Of a stretch of 64,000 nucleotides of DNA, positions 9,892 to 19,129 are shown piece after piece. Source of the DNA: Calditrichia bacterium (GTDB lineage Bacteria > Calditrichota > Calditrichia > RBG-13-44-9 > J075); contig JANQRS010000021.1 in assembly GCA_028284445.1 (NCBI GenBank), forward strand, positions 221,098 to 285,097, in the 5' to 3' direction. Position 1 is the first letter of the stretch, and the number at the start of each line of letters is the position of its first letter. A model generated the notes under the pieces. That model ran no database searches. It was not told the origin of the DNA and saw only the letters and a program-made list of their open reading frames with translations. The translations under genes and the position numbers were made by a program.

Positions 9892-11118
9892 TTAGCCCTT
9901 AACACCTGCTCTGGACGGACGATAGGTCAGCTTACGCCAAACAGACTCCAGCGGCCCCTGCTTGAATCGCCCGAGCCATGCTCTGCTAAACAGCCATTGT
10001 GCCAGGATAATACCAAGCGCAAACAAGGGTAGGTAAGCAAACGGCACTTTACGCATCAGGGCAAGGCCGTAGCCAAAAAATAGCAGAATCGCGATGATAT
10101 TCTGAAATATGTAATTTGTCAACGCCATGCGCCCAAGCAGAGCGAAATTGCGGAACATAAATTGGCCGCGCCCAGAAGCCCATAAATGCAGGAAGAGCAT
10201 GGCAATTGCCAGGGAAAACACTGTGGCGCCAACATTGTAGACAATAGCCAGCATCGCGCCCATCCCGTTCAATTCAAATGACGACCCTATCGAACCTTTG
10301 ATATACGCATAACCAAAATGGGTAACCAGGCCAATAACACCAAACCAGATGGCAAGCCTCGGCACGGCAATGTCATTATTGCGAATTCTTGGCAGCCAGT
10401 GTCGCGCCAGTAGCACACCAATGAGGAACAGCCCAAGCACGTGGAAATAACGCCCGGTCATTAAATAGCTCATTGGGCGTGGAATCGAGTAGAGTACATT
10501 CACCGAGAGCACCTCCAGCGGCGTATCGGAGGTGCGCATCTCCAGGAGTGATAGATCTGCAAAACCCCATTGCGCTTGCAGGTCCGCTGAAATAGCGCGC
10601 ATAGATCCCCAGAAGGCAGCATCCTGTGTGACATACAAAAGCCCATACATGAGTAAGGGCATTACCAATAGAACGATAACCCAGCGCAGCAGGGCCCGAT
10701 TTGAAACATTCAGGAACAACAGTAATACCATACCCATCACGGCATAGAGGGTCAGGATGTCACCGTTCCAGACCAGATACATATGTAAGAGACCGATGAC
10801 ACAAAGGACAATCATGCGCCGCATCCAGAAGGCAGAGAAACTCTCATCCGTTCGACTAAAACGTTCCGCCTGAAGCGCAAAGCCAACACCAAATAGAATA
10901 GAGAAGATTCCGTAAAATTTGCCTTCAATAAACCAATCAATAAAAAACAAGACCGCGCGGTCCAATATCGGCAAAGCAATAATTTCTGCGGGACTATAGG
11001 TGTTGTAGCCAATGAAGCTGTATAGATTTGCAAGCAAAATGCCGAAAAGCGCAAATCCGCGCAGCGCGTCCAGGACCTCTAGTCGCTCAGATCCGGTGGT
11101 TGGTTTCATGCTGGACAT
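9892..11118 (-). CDS. DUF418-family membrane protein
   Basis: A protein of about 408 residues with roughly ten hydrophobic segments. It has the typical N-terminal R-x-E-V-L-D-A-L-R-G-F-A-L-F-G-I-L sequence and the C-terminal DUF418 domain (GRMALTNYIFQNIIAI; then FSRAWLGRFKQGPLESVWRKL). Function is unknown; the fold is thought to be related to membrane acyltransferases. I choose ATG 11118 (MSSMKPTT) because AGGAGG lies about 8 bases upstream; the frame is open to 11172. It is the last gene of a block with the alpha/beta hydrolase and the racemase-like gene, bounded by inverted dispersed repeats. A perfect GC-rich palindrome lies about 86 bases upstream of the start. Confidence 0.85.
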   Translation of the reverse strand: MSSMKPTTGSERLEVLDALRGFALFGILLANLYSFIGYNTYSPAEIIALPILDRAVLFFIDWFIEGKFYGIFSILFGVGFALQAERFSRTDESFSAFWMRRMIVLCVIGLLHMYLVWNGDILTLYAVMGMVLLLFLNVSNRALLRWVIVLLVMPLLMYGLLYVTQDAAFWGSMRAISADLQAQWGFADLSLLEMRTSDTPLEVLSVNVLYSIPRPMSYLMTGRYFHVLGLFLIGVLLARHWLPRIRNNDIAVPRLAIWFGVIGLVTHFGYAYIKGSIGSSFELNGMGAMLAIVYNVGATVFSLAIAMLFLHLWASGRGQFMFRNFALLGRMALTNYIFQNIIAILLFFGYGLALMRKVPFAYLPLFALGIILAQWLFSRAWLGRFKQGPLESVWRKLTYRPSRAGVKG

Positions 11119-11203
11119 AGTCATCTCCTCCTGATCAGTTTTTCCGAAATATGTTATGCCGTCCAATTGCATGAACGTGAATCTTGACTGATCGCGGCCG
11201 CGA

Positions 11204-11246
11204 AATCCCCCCTATATGTCCCCCCGGGGGACATATAGGGGGGATT
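11204..11246. repeat. GC-rich perfect palindrome, copy 2 of 3
   Basis: There are 21-base arms (left arm AAT-C6-T-ATATG-T-C5) around a single unpaired C. The middle five bases are ATATG/CATAT, replacing CAATC/GATTG of copy 1, with both arms changed together. It lies between the hydrolase stop and the DUF418 start, both on the minus strand. No T-tract follows. Confidence 0.85.
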
Positions 11247-11290
11247 CCGCGCATTTGTTGGTTAATTCATCAAAAGCGATTTGTTGGCAT

Positions 11291-12142
11291 TCACCTCGAC
11301 TCAATAAAGGCCTTCAACAAGGCATTGAACGCGTCCGGCTTCTCCCAGAACATGGCGTGACTGGAAATCTCAACGACTTTCGAATGTGGCGTATTCTTGC
11401 TCAGCCAGGCTTTCGCCCGATCATACCAGGACGCTTGAACCATAAACATGGCAGGTGTTTCACTCCGCAGGTTTGACACTTCCCCGGTGTAATCTGATAT
11501 CAACCCATCAATATAGAGGCTTAAAGCAATCGGACGCGGCGTCATGAGGATTTCTTTCCTCATCCAATCTTTGCTAACGCTGTCCACAGGCTCTGCAAGC
11601 ATCCAATCAATAATGCCATTAGGGTCAGCGGGTTTCGAAATCATCGACTTCAAACTACTGCGATAGTCATCAAAGCTGCCGTAGACCCATTCTGTCCTGG
11701 TATCTCCTACCCACTTGGGCGGCTCATCTATGAACACCATGCTGCTGACTCTGTCATAACCATATCCGCGAAGATACTCGAACATTGCCAGGCAGCCACT
11801 TGACCAGCCGACAAGGACAACATCCTCCAGGTTTTTCTTCAGAATAATTTGCCGAAGGTCGGATGCATGTGCTGCATAGTTATTACCGTCAGCCGTTTTA
11901 TCGGACCGGCCCTGGCCGCGGGGATCGTAGGTAATCACATGATACTGCGCGGCAAAGAATTCGACCTGCTTTTCAAAAAACCTGTGGGTCATGGTCCATC
12001 CCGGAATGAAGAGCATCGGCTGTCCTTCCCCGGCCTCTTCAATGAACAGGGCTGTTCCATCATCAAGTTTCAGCAAGTTATTCTCCTGGGCAAATAATTG
12101 GAAAGCAACCAGGCACACCAGGATAAGGCTAAAAAGTCTCAT
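11291..12142 (-). CDS. Exported alpha/beta hydrolase
   Basis: This protein of about 283 residues has a signal peptide (MRLFSLILVCLVAFQLFAQ) and a classical alpha/beta hydrolase fold. It shows the oxyanion segment FIPGWTMTHRFF, the nucleophile elbow GWSSG (Ser), and a late His in SSHAMFWEKP. The HxxP-equivalent and YDPRGQGRSD match the esterase/haloperoxidase-like family. The start at ATG 12142 puts the signal peptide at the N terminus and a GAAG RBS upstream; the open frame extends to 12196. It overlaps the end of the upstream racemase-like gene by 14 bases, so the two are co-transcribed and probably coupled. The substrate is unknown. Both proteins are exported, so they may act on the same periplasmic substrate (inference). 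Confidence 0.85.
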   Translation of the reverse strand: MRLFSLILVCLVAFQLFAQENNLLKLDDGTALFIEEAGEGQPMLFIPGWTMTHRFFEKQVEFFAAQYHVITYDPRGQGRSDKTADGNNYAAHASDLRQIILKKNLEDVVLVGWSSGCLAMFEYLRGYGYDRVSSMVFIDEPPKWVGDTRTEWVYGSFDDYRSSLKSMISKPADPNGIIDWMLAEPVDSVSKDWMRKEILMTPRPIALSLYIDGLISDYTGEVSNLRSETPAMFMVQASWYDRAKAWLSKNTPHSKVVEISSHAMFWEKPDAFNALLKAFIESR

Positions 12143-13343
12143 ATATCTTCTTTGGTAGCGATTCCTTGTAGTTGATTTGCAAATAGTTATGTCCATTCAC
12201 AAGTTTTCCGAAACCCTCCGGTGTGATTTCTTCCCGTTCCGGTCCTATCAGTGTCGCAACATCACCCACTTTGACATCCGTGGCTTCACCAAGGCTGATA
12301 TTTGCATGACTGGCATTCACATTAACCACTGGAACCAGTTGATTGCCAAGCAAGACTTTGGCGCCATTTTCTGCGCCACCATTGTAGCCATCCGCCCAGC
12401 CAATTGGCAGGGTAGCAATCCATTCATCTTTTTCAACCTTGTAAAAGCGCGAAAAACCGATGGTGTCCCCTGCCCGCAATTTTTCCAGGCGGATCACCGG
12501 TGCTTTCAGCCGATAGGGTACTTGCAGAGGATAGCGTTTCGCTTCGGGCATGTTTGCCAATGGGAAGGAGCCATGAACAAGTATACCCGGCCGCACGCAA
12601 TCCTGGTGAGATGACGGCAGCTCCAGAAGTGAGGATGACGGAGCCAAATGCTTAATCCCGCTTGGGATTCCCTGTTTTTTCATTTCCGCAACAATCCTTT
12701 CAAAACGCGCTATCTGTTCGGTTGCGAAATCTTTTGGCGAGGTAAGTGTGGAGAAAGTGTGTGAAATACTCAAACCAGGGATATCACGGACCTCCCTTGC
12801 AATCCTGATCGCTTCCTGATAAGGAATGCCCATTCTACCTAAACCGGTGTCGATATACAAAGCCACTTCTATAGGTTTTGCCTCTCGCCCTGCCAACCGC
12901 TTGATCTTTGCCAATGAATCCCACGAATAGATACTGAGGATGATCTTTTTTTCAATGAGAGAATCGGAGAGCTGATTGTCAAAATCGCCCATTAGCAAAA
13001 TCGGCTTCGAAACCCCGGCAGCCTTGACGGCAAGCGCGCGATCGTCTTTCACCATCGCTATGCCGGCAATGTCTGACGAACTATTCAATATTCTAGCTAC
13101 CTGGCTATCTCCAAGGCCATAGGCATTGTTCTTGAGAACTGCCAGGACCGGCTTTCCGCCGGCCATTTTGCTGATTTGGGAAGCATTCTTCAGGTAGGCG
13201 GCTTTTGATAACTCGACCCAGGGCTTGCTTTGAAATGCTCCGTCAGCAGCAAACGCGCTACTTTTTAAGCTTACAGGGCCGGCAGATATGACTGCCAAGG
13301 CTGCCAACGTGCTCTTGATGAACTGCCGTCGATTTTGTGTCAT
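12129..13343 (-). CDS. Tat-exported alanine-racemase-like PLP protein with altered active site
   Basis: A protein of about 404 residues. The N terminus MTQNRRQFIKSTLAALAV is a twin-arginine (Tat) signal, so ATG 13343 is preferred over TTG 13373. The rest is an alanine-racemase fold III PLP enzyme: PLP lysine in AVLKNNAYGLG, IDTGLGRMG, and VRPGI. Three active-site positions differ from Alr. The catalytic Tyr of the V-S-Y-G motif is Phe (TIGFSRFY), the LYG tyrosine is His (LVHG), and the RICMD loop is NVNASHAN. Known periplasmic relatives include broad-spectrum amino-acid racemases, but loss of the Tyr base suggests another reaction or one-sided chemistry. It is first of a three-gene minus-strand block with an exported hydrolase. 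Confidence 0.85.
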   Translation of the reverse strand: MTQNRRQFIKSTLAALAVISAGPVSLKSSAFAADGAFQSKPWVELSKAAYLKNASQISKMAGGKPVLAVLKNNAYGLGDSQVARILNSSSDIAGIAMVKDDRALAVKAAGVSKPILLMGDFDNQLSDSLIEKKIILSIYSWDSLAKIKRLAGREAKPIEVALYIDTGLGRMGIPYQEAIRIAREVRDIPGLSISHTFSTLTSPKDFATEQIARFERIVAEMKKQGIPSGIKHLAPSSSLLELPSSHQDCVRPGILVHGSFPLANMPEAKRYPLQVPYRLKAPVIRLEKLRAGDTIGFSRFYKVEKDEWIATLPIGWADGYNGGAENGAKVLLGNQLVPVVNVNASHANISLGEATDVKVGDVATLIGPEREEITPEGFGKLVNGHNYLQINYKESLPKKIYETF

Positions 13344-13484
13344 AGGATAGAAGAAAGTTATTGATAATGCCAATTACGTACTAAATTTGCGACCAAAGGC
13401 CCAAAACCTCTCAACACAGATGCCCACGGATTTTCATAGATGAACACAGATAACAAAAAAGAAAAAGTCCAAGCTTCGACAGGA

Positions 13485-13628
13485 TATACATGATTAACAG
13501 GATGAAATGAGAATTCCGGTTTCTATCATGTCAATCCTGTTAATTTTGTCAGACTTTTCTTTATCTGTATGGATCAGTGTTCATCCTTGCAAATCTGTGT
13601 TAAAGGATTTTAGTTTTTTGGCATTTGT
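13485..13628. repeat. Dispersed repeat family, copy B
   Basis: The inverted partner of copy A: its reverse complement follows copy A closely from AAATGCC through the GATTAACAGGATTGACATGA core to TATCCTGTCGAAGCTTG. Related flanking sequence (13393-13440) ends in GGTTTTGGGC on the minus strand, which copy D shares. The 13344-13708 gap contains this element and no gene. Confidence 0.8.
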
Positions 13629-13708
13629 ATGCTTTTGGTATGTAATTCGTATTGATTTTTGTTTAGTATCTAAATGCTGAAAAACCGCGTTTCCCGGGAT
13701 TAATGGAC

Positions 13709-15151
13709 TTACACTAGCATGTTGGAAGTGTCTGTTTGTTTGTGTCGAACTTTCAAAACAACTAAAAGCGTTAATAAGCCAATACCGATAATGTTCAAGC
13801 CAAGCTGGAATAGAATAGATTTGCCTGCAGCTTCTTTAAAATCAAAGACCGGGATAATCATATAATCTTTCGGTGTCATTTTATGAGCATGAATCGCTCT
13901 TGGTAAAAAGAATTTACGCCATTCCAGGCGAAATAGCTCCGCCTGTTTTCGAAAACTCTGATACCGGCTCACATCAGTACCGCTGATCAGATTAAACGCC
14001 TCGCGAAGTGCAATTGACGGAGAAATGAGGCTGAGAAATCGCAGCAGCTCCTGTTGCCTGGCAATTTCAGACTCGATTTGCTTGTCTACGGGTGCAGCTC
14101 GCCGATCCATTTCCTCCTGCAAAAGCCAGAAAGCTGCGCCAAAAGATTCTTTCACAGTCACAGCATTTTGGGCCTCGGTCTTCAGTTCCGGAAAGCGTTG
14201 ATACCATTGTTCAGCTAATCGTGGTTTCTCCGCATAATATTCCATTGGCTTTTCCCGCGCAGCGTTAACGGCTTTAAGACGAGGCGTCACAGGATGAACC
14301 ATTTCAATGAGAACATGAACAAGCGCCGGAAATATTACAACGAAAGCAAGCCAGGCCATCGAAAGCCTGATGGCATTGCGCACTGAAGAAGACCTTCCAA
14401 TGTTGACAAATGCGGCAAGGGCAAACCAGAACAAGATATAAGCGATGGTAAAAATCATCCACGTCCAAAACATTGGCAGAGAAATTGAAGGCCCCTGTCC
14501 GGAAAAAATCATCGAAATCAATAGAGTCAGGAGACATGTTCCTGCAACCAGGATGAATCTCAGGACAATTTTTCCAATTAATAATTGAGGCATTGAAACA
14601 GGGGCTGCTAGCAGTAAGGGTAAAATGCCCCGTTCACGTTCATCAGCAATGATATCGTAACTCATTGCGATAATTATCAACGGCACCAATACGATAATTA
14701 CAAATGCCACATCGAAGGCGCCATTCAAAAGATGTATGGGATTCTCATATCCGTAGCGATCCTGCGGCAAACGCTGTTTGTTCATCACGCCAACACCGAT
14801 TATCTGCGGTGAGATGTCGCTTTGTCCGACGGTCAAGGCAGCAAGTGGTTGCACGGGCAGCGTTAAAGAATGCAAACCGCCGTATTTGCCAGGACTTTCT
14901 GCAGCCTTTAATTCTTCGGTCGATCCTTCCAAGAATGAGTTCTTCAAGGTTGCATACTGCTCTTCTTGTTCACCTACAATTCGTTCAATTTTTTGCTTTA
15001 GCGCTGCGGCGTGAGAATGACCGTTGAACCAACCAGAAAGGAGCGCGCTGAAAAGCAGTCCCAGCAATAGCCAGGTGGAATACCTTCTTCGCATTATTTT
15101 CCACTCATGTTTAAAAACGGTTATTTTCATATTCCGCTCTGAAAGTATCAT
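13709..15151 (-). CDS. ABC-2 type permease, DUF3526 family (pair 1, distal)
   Basis: A 480-residue membrane protein of the DUF3526 ABC-2 permease family. It has one helix near residue 25, a large periplasmic loop, a block of about five helices (residues 140-290, with YDIIADERERGILPLLLAAPVS, the ABC-2 coupling segment), a second large soluble loop rich in charged helices, and a last helix near the C terminus. Its start overlaps the stop of the preceding permease (ATGA), so the two are coupled. An internal ATG at 15130 is an alternative start. No ATPase gene is in this operon; the nearest candidate is at 31888-32589. The operon begins at the receptor 20361-22709 under operator site 2. Confidence 0.85.
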   Translation of the reverse strand: MILSERNMKITVFKHEWKIMRRRYSTWLLLGLLFSALLSGWFNGHSHAAALKQKIERIVGEQEEQYATLKNSFLEGSTEELKAAESPGKYGGLHSLTLPVQPLAALTVGQSDISPQIIGVGVMNKQRLPQDRYGYENPIHLLNGAFDVAFVIIVLVPLIIIAMSYDIIADERERGILPLLLAAPVSMPQLLIGKIVLRFILVAGTCLLTLLISMIFSGQGPSISLPMFWTWMIFTIAYILFWFALAAFVNIGRSSSVRNAIRLSMAWLAFVVIFPALVHVLIEMVHPVTPRLKAVNAAREKPMEYYAEKPRLAEQWYQRFPELKTEAQNAVTVKESFGAAFWLLQEEMDRRAAPVDKQIESEIARQQELLRFLSLISPSIALREAFNLISGTDVSRYQSFRKQAELFRLEWRKFFLPRAIHAHKMTPKDYMIIPVFDFKEAAGKSILFQLGLNIIGIGLLTLLVVLKVRHKQTDTSNMLV

Positions 15152-16584
15152 GGTTTAAGCCCTTTTGCACTGGCAAAACAGCACGCAAGTAAACCAAGGC
15201 ACCAAAATATCAGAATGGCAAAGTAACTTTGATTCACAGTGAAAACTTCCGACAATTCCGGCCGAATGTATTGAAAATGCGGCATTTTGGCATAGAGCGT
15301 AGAAAAATGTGGATCAGTAGCAAATTGATACTCTCGATCTTTGGTTGTCAGATGACCTTCATAGTAGGCAAGATCATCATTTAGGATTTTGACAAAAGTG
15401 CGGCGATAATCTTCCGCAAAGCGATGAAAATGAGCATGATGCCAAAAATCCGTCCCTGCCAAGCCCATCAACCACGAACGAACAGCAATAAACGGCACGA
15501 AAGCCGCGACAGAGCGGCGGACCCTGGCTTGATCCTCATAAATGCTCGTTAAATCATCATAATGCGCATCCATCACCGTATTGCTGTAATCTTCCCCTTT
15601 TTGAAAGGCCAGGCCATAGATGTTCACCGGCAGATCCTCAGTCCGCTTCACATTGTAATGCTGTAAAACGCTGTCAACAAAAGCACGGTAACTATCGCTG
15701 CCGGCACGATGTCCATCCAGACCTTTAAGCTTATCCTCATTTATTCCTAGAGCAAAATCTTCTGCCGAGGGTACGGGGTGAAGCTGCTCGGCAATCGCCG
15801 TCGTAACGACAGGAGCGACGAATGTTGTGATGAACCAAAAGCCCAGCATAATTGCTAGTGCCGTAGCGGAGCGTTTAACAATTGCCGATACCGACAATGT
15901 TAGCAGCGCCGTAGCGACATAATAGACCATCAACCCCGAAATCATGAGCAGGAATCGCAGGATTGGTTCCGATTCGGAACCGGACAAATACCAAATCGAG
16001 ACCAGGCTGATTGCGATGATCGGCAAACAAAGAACTGCCTGTATTCCCAATATCGCAATCGCCTTGCCCCAAAAAAGTTTATGCCGGGATACCCCGTGTG
16101 CGAGAAGTTGGCGTAATGTTCCGTTTTCCCTTTCTGAAGCAAAGCAAGGATATGCCATCAGGATGATGAAGAGTGGAAAATAATATTGTAGCATCGCTCC
16201 GGCAGTAAAATTTCCCATACGGCTGATAGCTGTCGCGTCTTCAGCCGAACGATAGCGCATGGGGTTTTGGTAGTGCGCCTCCAGGTACATGGCATAGCCG
16301 CTGAAATCGCTAATGCCGTTTTCGATAAACGAAAGAACAGGAGAATCCTTAATTGCGTAAATGCCATAATGGGCTGCCCCGTGCGGGTTACGCGCCGGCT
16401 GCTTTTCCCACTGCTGACGTGTCAGAAGTTGCGACTCTTGCCGGAATGCTTGAACGTTCTTGTGGTGCACCAATCCTACACATAGAGCAACAGCAGTCAA
16501 AACGACGATGCCGGCAGCGAATATACGTAAACGATGATCCCTTATCAGCTCCGTCACTTCTTTTCTTATGATTCTTACAAGCAA
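15148..16584 (-). CDS. ABC-2 type permease, DUF3526 family (pair 1, proximal)
   Basis: A 478-residue paralogue of the neighbouring permease. It has an N-terminal helix (IFAAGIVVLTAVALCVGLVHH), a large outer loop containing ARNPHGAAHYGIYAIKDSP, and about five central helices with CFASERENGTLRQLLAHGVSRHKL as the coupling segment, then a charged loop and a C-terminal helix. The NPHGAAHYGIY segment recurs as NPHSAAHYGTY in the permease at 30473-31882, so the two pairs are duplicates of one transporter type. It lies 88 bases after the siderophore receptor gene. Without an ATPase of its own it would need one in trans. Substrate is unknown; the location in a TonB-receptor operon points to metal or siderophore handling. 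Confidence 0.85.
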   Translation of the reverse strand: MLVRIIRKEVTELIRDHRLRIFAAGIVVLTAVALCVGLVHHKNVQAFRQESQLLTRQQWEKQPARNPHGAAHYGIYAIKDSPVLSFIENGISDFSGYAMYLEAHYQNPMRYRSAEDATAISRMGNFTAGAMLQYYFPLFIILMAYPCFASERENGTLRQLLAHGVSRHKLFWGKAIAILGIQAVLCLPIIAISLVSIWYLSGSESEPILRFLLMISGLMVYYVATALLTLSVSAIVKRSATALAIMLGFWFITTFVAPVVTTAIAEQLHPVPSAEDFALGINEDKLKGLDGHRAGSDSYRAFVDSVLQHYNVKRTEDLPVNIYGLAFQKGEDYSNTVMDAHYDDLTSIYEDQARVRRSVAAFVPFIAVRSWLMGLAGTDFWHHAHFHRFAEDYRRTFVKILNDDLAYYEGHLTTKDREYQFATDPHFSTLYAKMPHFQYIRPELSEVFTVNQSYFAILIFWCLGLLACCFASAKGLKP

Positions 16585-16644
16585 ATCTTTCTTTCCGGGT
16601 TTAGTTAAACCAAATAGTGACGTTGATTATCCGACACTTTGTCT

Positions 16645-16667
16645 TTCCCGCATGTTATTAGCGGGAA
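16645..16667 (-). terminator. Small hairpin between receptor and permease genes
   Basis: Seven-base arms TTCCCGC and GCGGGAA around nine bases lie just after the siderophore receptor stop on the minus strand. No clear T-tract follows, so it may act as an attenuator or an RNA-stabilising hairpin within the operon rather than a full stop. Confidence 0.3.
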
Positions 16668-16672
16668 TCCAC

Positions 16673-19003
16673 CTATCTTGTGACTGAGAAGTTAAGATAA
16701 GCCGTTCGGCCAGCTGCCGGATACGCCTGATTGCTACCAGCACCGGACAGGTAGTATCTTTCGTTAAATATGTTTTTGAAGTTCACCTGTGCTTTGACCA
16801 GATTGCTGATCTGATAGGAGACAACTGCATCGACAGTTTGGAACCCGGGCAGTTGTTCTTCGCTACTTGTAAAGGTCTTCCAATCCGTCTGGAAAAAGAT
16901 GCCGGAACCGATACCGATTCGATTCTCAAGTTGATAATTTAGCCACAGACTACCGGTATGATCTGGCGCGCCACCTACTTCGCGGCCTTCAAGAAAAACC
17001 GGGTCATCGATTACACGTCCGTCCAAATAGTTGTAATTGGCAACAACGGAAAGACTTTTTGTCACATCACCGATGACATCCAGTTCAACCCCATCCGCTC
17101 TCTGTTCGCTACCCTGTACAACCTGGAAGACACCGTTACTATCCCGAAAAAAGCTAAGAACATTCGAACGGTCAAGGCGGAACAATGCCACGGTCGTTGA
17201 AACTGCTCCATCCAGCCAATCCGCTTTAGCACCAATTTCATACTGTTTGCCAAAGTTTGGCTCAAAGGGTTCACCATCACTGCCGACAAAAGTGACCGGG
17301 GCAAAGGATTCGCTGTAACTTCCGTAAACAGACAGCCAGGACTGTGGCTGATAAACGAGCCCATACTGTGGCGTGAACTCTTCAGCAGAAATATTGGTAT
17401 TATTGCCACTTAGTAAGTTCCGATTCTCCTGATCGAAGGTCGTAAAGCGAAAACCAATTAAAGCATGAATCTTAGGCGTAAGCTTGATTCGATCTTGCAA
17501 ATAAACACCGAGCAAATCGACATCCTGATCAGAATCGACGCTCAAATCAAGGGTTGAAGCATCGGGAATGCCGGTTTGCACCGGATCGAATATGTCGATT
17601 GGGTCAATTGCGGTTTGTCGGCGATCGCTTTGTTGATTCGTTCTCTGAAGGTTGACGCCGATAGCAATATCGTGTTCTACACCCTTAGTCTTTAGATTGC
17701 CAAGGAGATTAAGTTCTCCAAAGTAAAACCGGACATCCTGGTTATTGTATTGCAATGTTCTAGACAATGTTCTGCCATCAGCAGCGAGGCTTCCATAAAA
17801 GAGGCTATTTGGTTCGCGGTCATAATTGGAGATGTTCAGCACGTTCTGAATCTTGAATTGGTTATTGAAATTATGTTCAAATGTTGACGTTGCCGTAATT
17901 AAGTTGCGTTTATATTCAGCATCCTTTTCGCCAAGGAAAAGCGAACGGGACTGCGAGTCGAGACTTTCGAACGTTGCCTCCGGTGAGACGATGCCTCGAT
18001 CGGTTACCCCACGATCGTATTTGAATTCCCCCTCAAATAGTAGTTTCGTCTCCTGGGATGGTTGCCATGCAAGTGATGGTGCCGCAAAGAAATAGGAATA
18101 GTCAACAACATCGCGATAGCTTTCGCGATTCTGATATGACAGATTTAGACGATAAAGCAGGTTTTTATCAAGATTTAGAGGACCCGTTGCGTCAACCAAA
18201 GCCTCCAGGTAGCTAAATTGTCCGCCGGTGATCTGAGCTCGATAATAGGGTACTGGCTGCGGTTTTTTGGTAACGATATTAATGATCCCCCCCGGCTCCA
18301 AGCGACCATATAAAACCGAAGAGGGCCCTTTAAGCAATTCAACACGCTCGGCATTGGAATTAAGTAGATGCTCAGACTTGGATAATTCGATACCATTTCT
18401 ACGGAAATTACCATCGCTATCCATATAGAAACCGCGCAGTGCGTAGTTTTCCGACTGACCGGAGTTTGTACTCGCATGAATAACCCCGCTGAGATTACGA
18501 ACAGCTTCCGGTAAGGTGGTCACATACTGCTGTTCAAAGGCTTTTGGCGGAAGTACGCTAATCGCTTGAGGTATCTCAAGGATGCTCATTTCTGCCTTTG
18601 AAGCAACCCGAGTTCGACGAGCAATGACCATCACTTCTCCCATTGCCAAGGCGACCGACCTTAAATCAACATCGACAACTGTTGTTTCTCCGCTGGCGAT
18701 GCTCACTTCACGGGAAGCAACTTCGTATCCAATACTTCTAAGTTCCAGTGTGTATTCACCGGCCGGTACGTTTTTAATCTGATATACGCCGTCGGTAGTC
18801 GTTGCAGCGCCATAGGTCGTGCCATTCAAGCTAACATTGACACTCGCTAGTGGCTTCCCGGTCTTATTGTCGACAATCGTGCCTTCAAGGCTCCCTGTTT
18901 GAGAATATCCTACTGTTGTTATCAGTAACGCAAAAAAAATAGCGATGGTCAAATTTGTAGCGTGTGCTAGTTGTGCAATGAAATCACCTTGCTTCGCATT
19001 CAT
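16673..19003 (-). CDS. TonB-dependent siderophore receptor
   Basis: A 776-residue outer-membrane receptor. It has an N-terminal signal, a carboxypeptidase-regulatory-like domain (about residues 35-115, GSLEGTIVDNKTGKPLASVN), a TonB plug starting EIPQAISVLPPKAFEQQ with YALRGFYMDSDGNFRRNG and VELLKGPSSVLYGRLEPGGIINIV, and a barrel ending in Phe-containing YLNFSVTR. The plug matches the FhuE/FpvA-type siderophore-receptor family (TIGR01783). It is third in the operon with an XusAB-like pair upstream (126-base gap) and two DUF3526 permeases downstream. This is the main argument that the regulon responds to iron. The siderophore would be a xenosiderophore, since no biosynthesis genes are in the window. 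Confidence 0.9.
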   Translation of the reverse strand: MNAKQGDFIAQLAHATNLTIAIFFALLITTVGYSQTGSLEGTIVDNKTGKPLASVNVSLNGTTYGAATTTDGVYQIKNVPAGEYTLELRSIGYEVASREVSIASGETTVVDVDLRSVALAMGEVMVIARRTRVASKAEMSILEIPQAISVLPPKAFEQQYVTTLPEAVRNLSGVIHASTNSGQSENYALRGFYMDSDGNFRRNGIELSKSEHLLNSNAERVELLKGPSSVLYGRLEPGGIINIVTKKPQPVPYYRAQITGGQFSYLEALVDATGPLNLDKNLLYRLNLSYQNRESYRDVVDYSYFFAAPSLAWQPSQETKLLFEGEFKYDRGVTDRGIVSPEATFESLDSQSRSLFLGEKDAEYKRNLITATSTFEHNFNNQFKIQNVLNISNYDREPNSLFYGSLAADGRTLSRTLQYNNQDVRFYFGELNLLGNLKTKGVEHDIAIGVNLQRTNQQSDRRQTAIDPIDIFDPVQTGIPDASTLDLSVDSDQDVDLLGVYLQDRIKLTPKIHALIGFRFTTFDQENRNLLSGNNTNISAEEFTPQYGLVYQPQSWLSVYGSYSESFAPVTFVGSDGEPFEPNFGKQYEIGAKADWLDGAVSTTVALFRLDRSNVLSFFRDSNGVFQVVQGSEQRADGVELDVIGDVTKSLSVVANYNYLDGRVIDDPVFLEGREVGGAPDHTGSLWLNYQLENRIGIGSGIFFQTDWKTFTSSEEQLPGFQTVDAVVSYQISNLVKAQVNFKNIFNERYYLSGAGSNQAYPAAGRTAYLNFSVTR

Positions 19004-19129
19004 CTTTCACCCCTGTAATTTTTGAGGGTCAAACTATGCATACTATTTAGTTAGGTGCTAAGATTATCGTGGCCGCCAAGACTACCATTAGGCTGATTCT
19101 CTTTCATAAAATATCCGGCCGGATGACAA

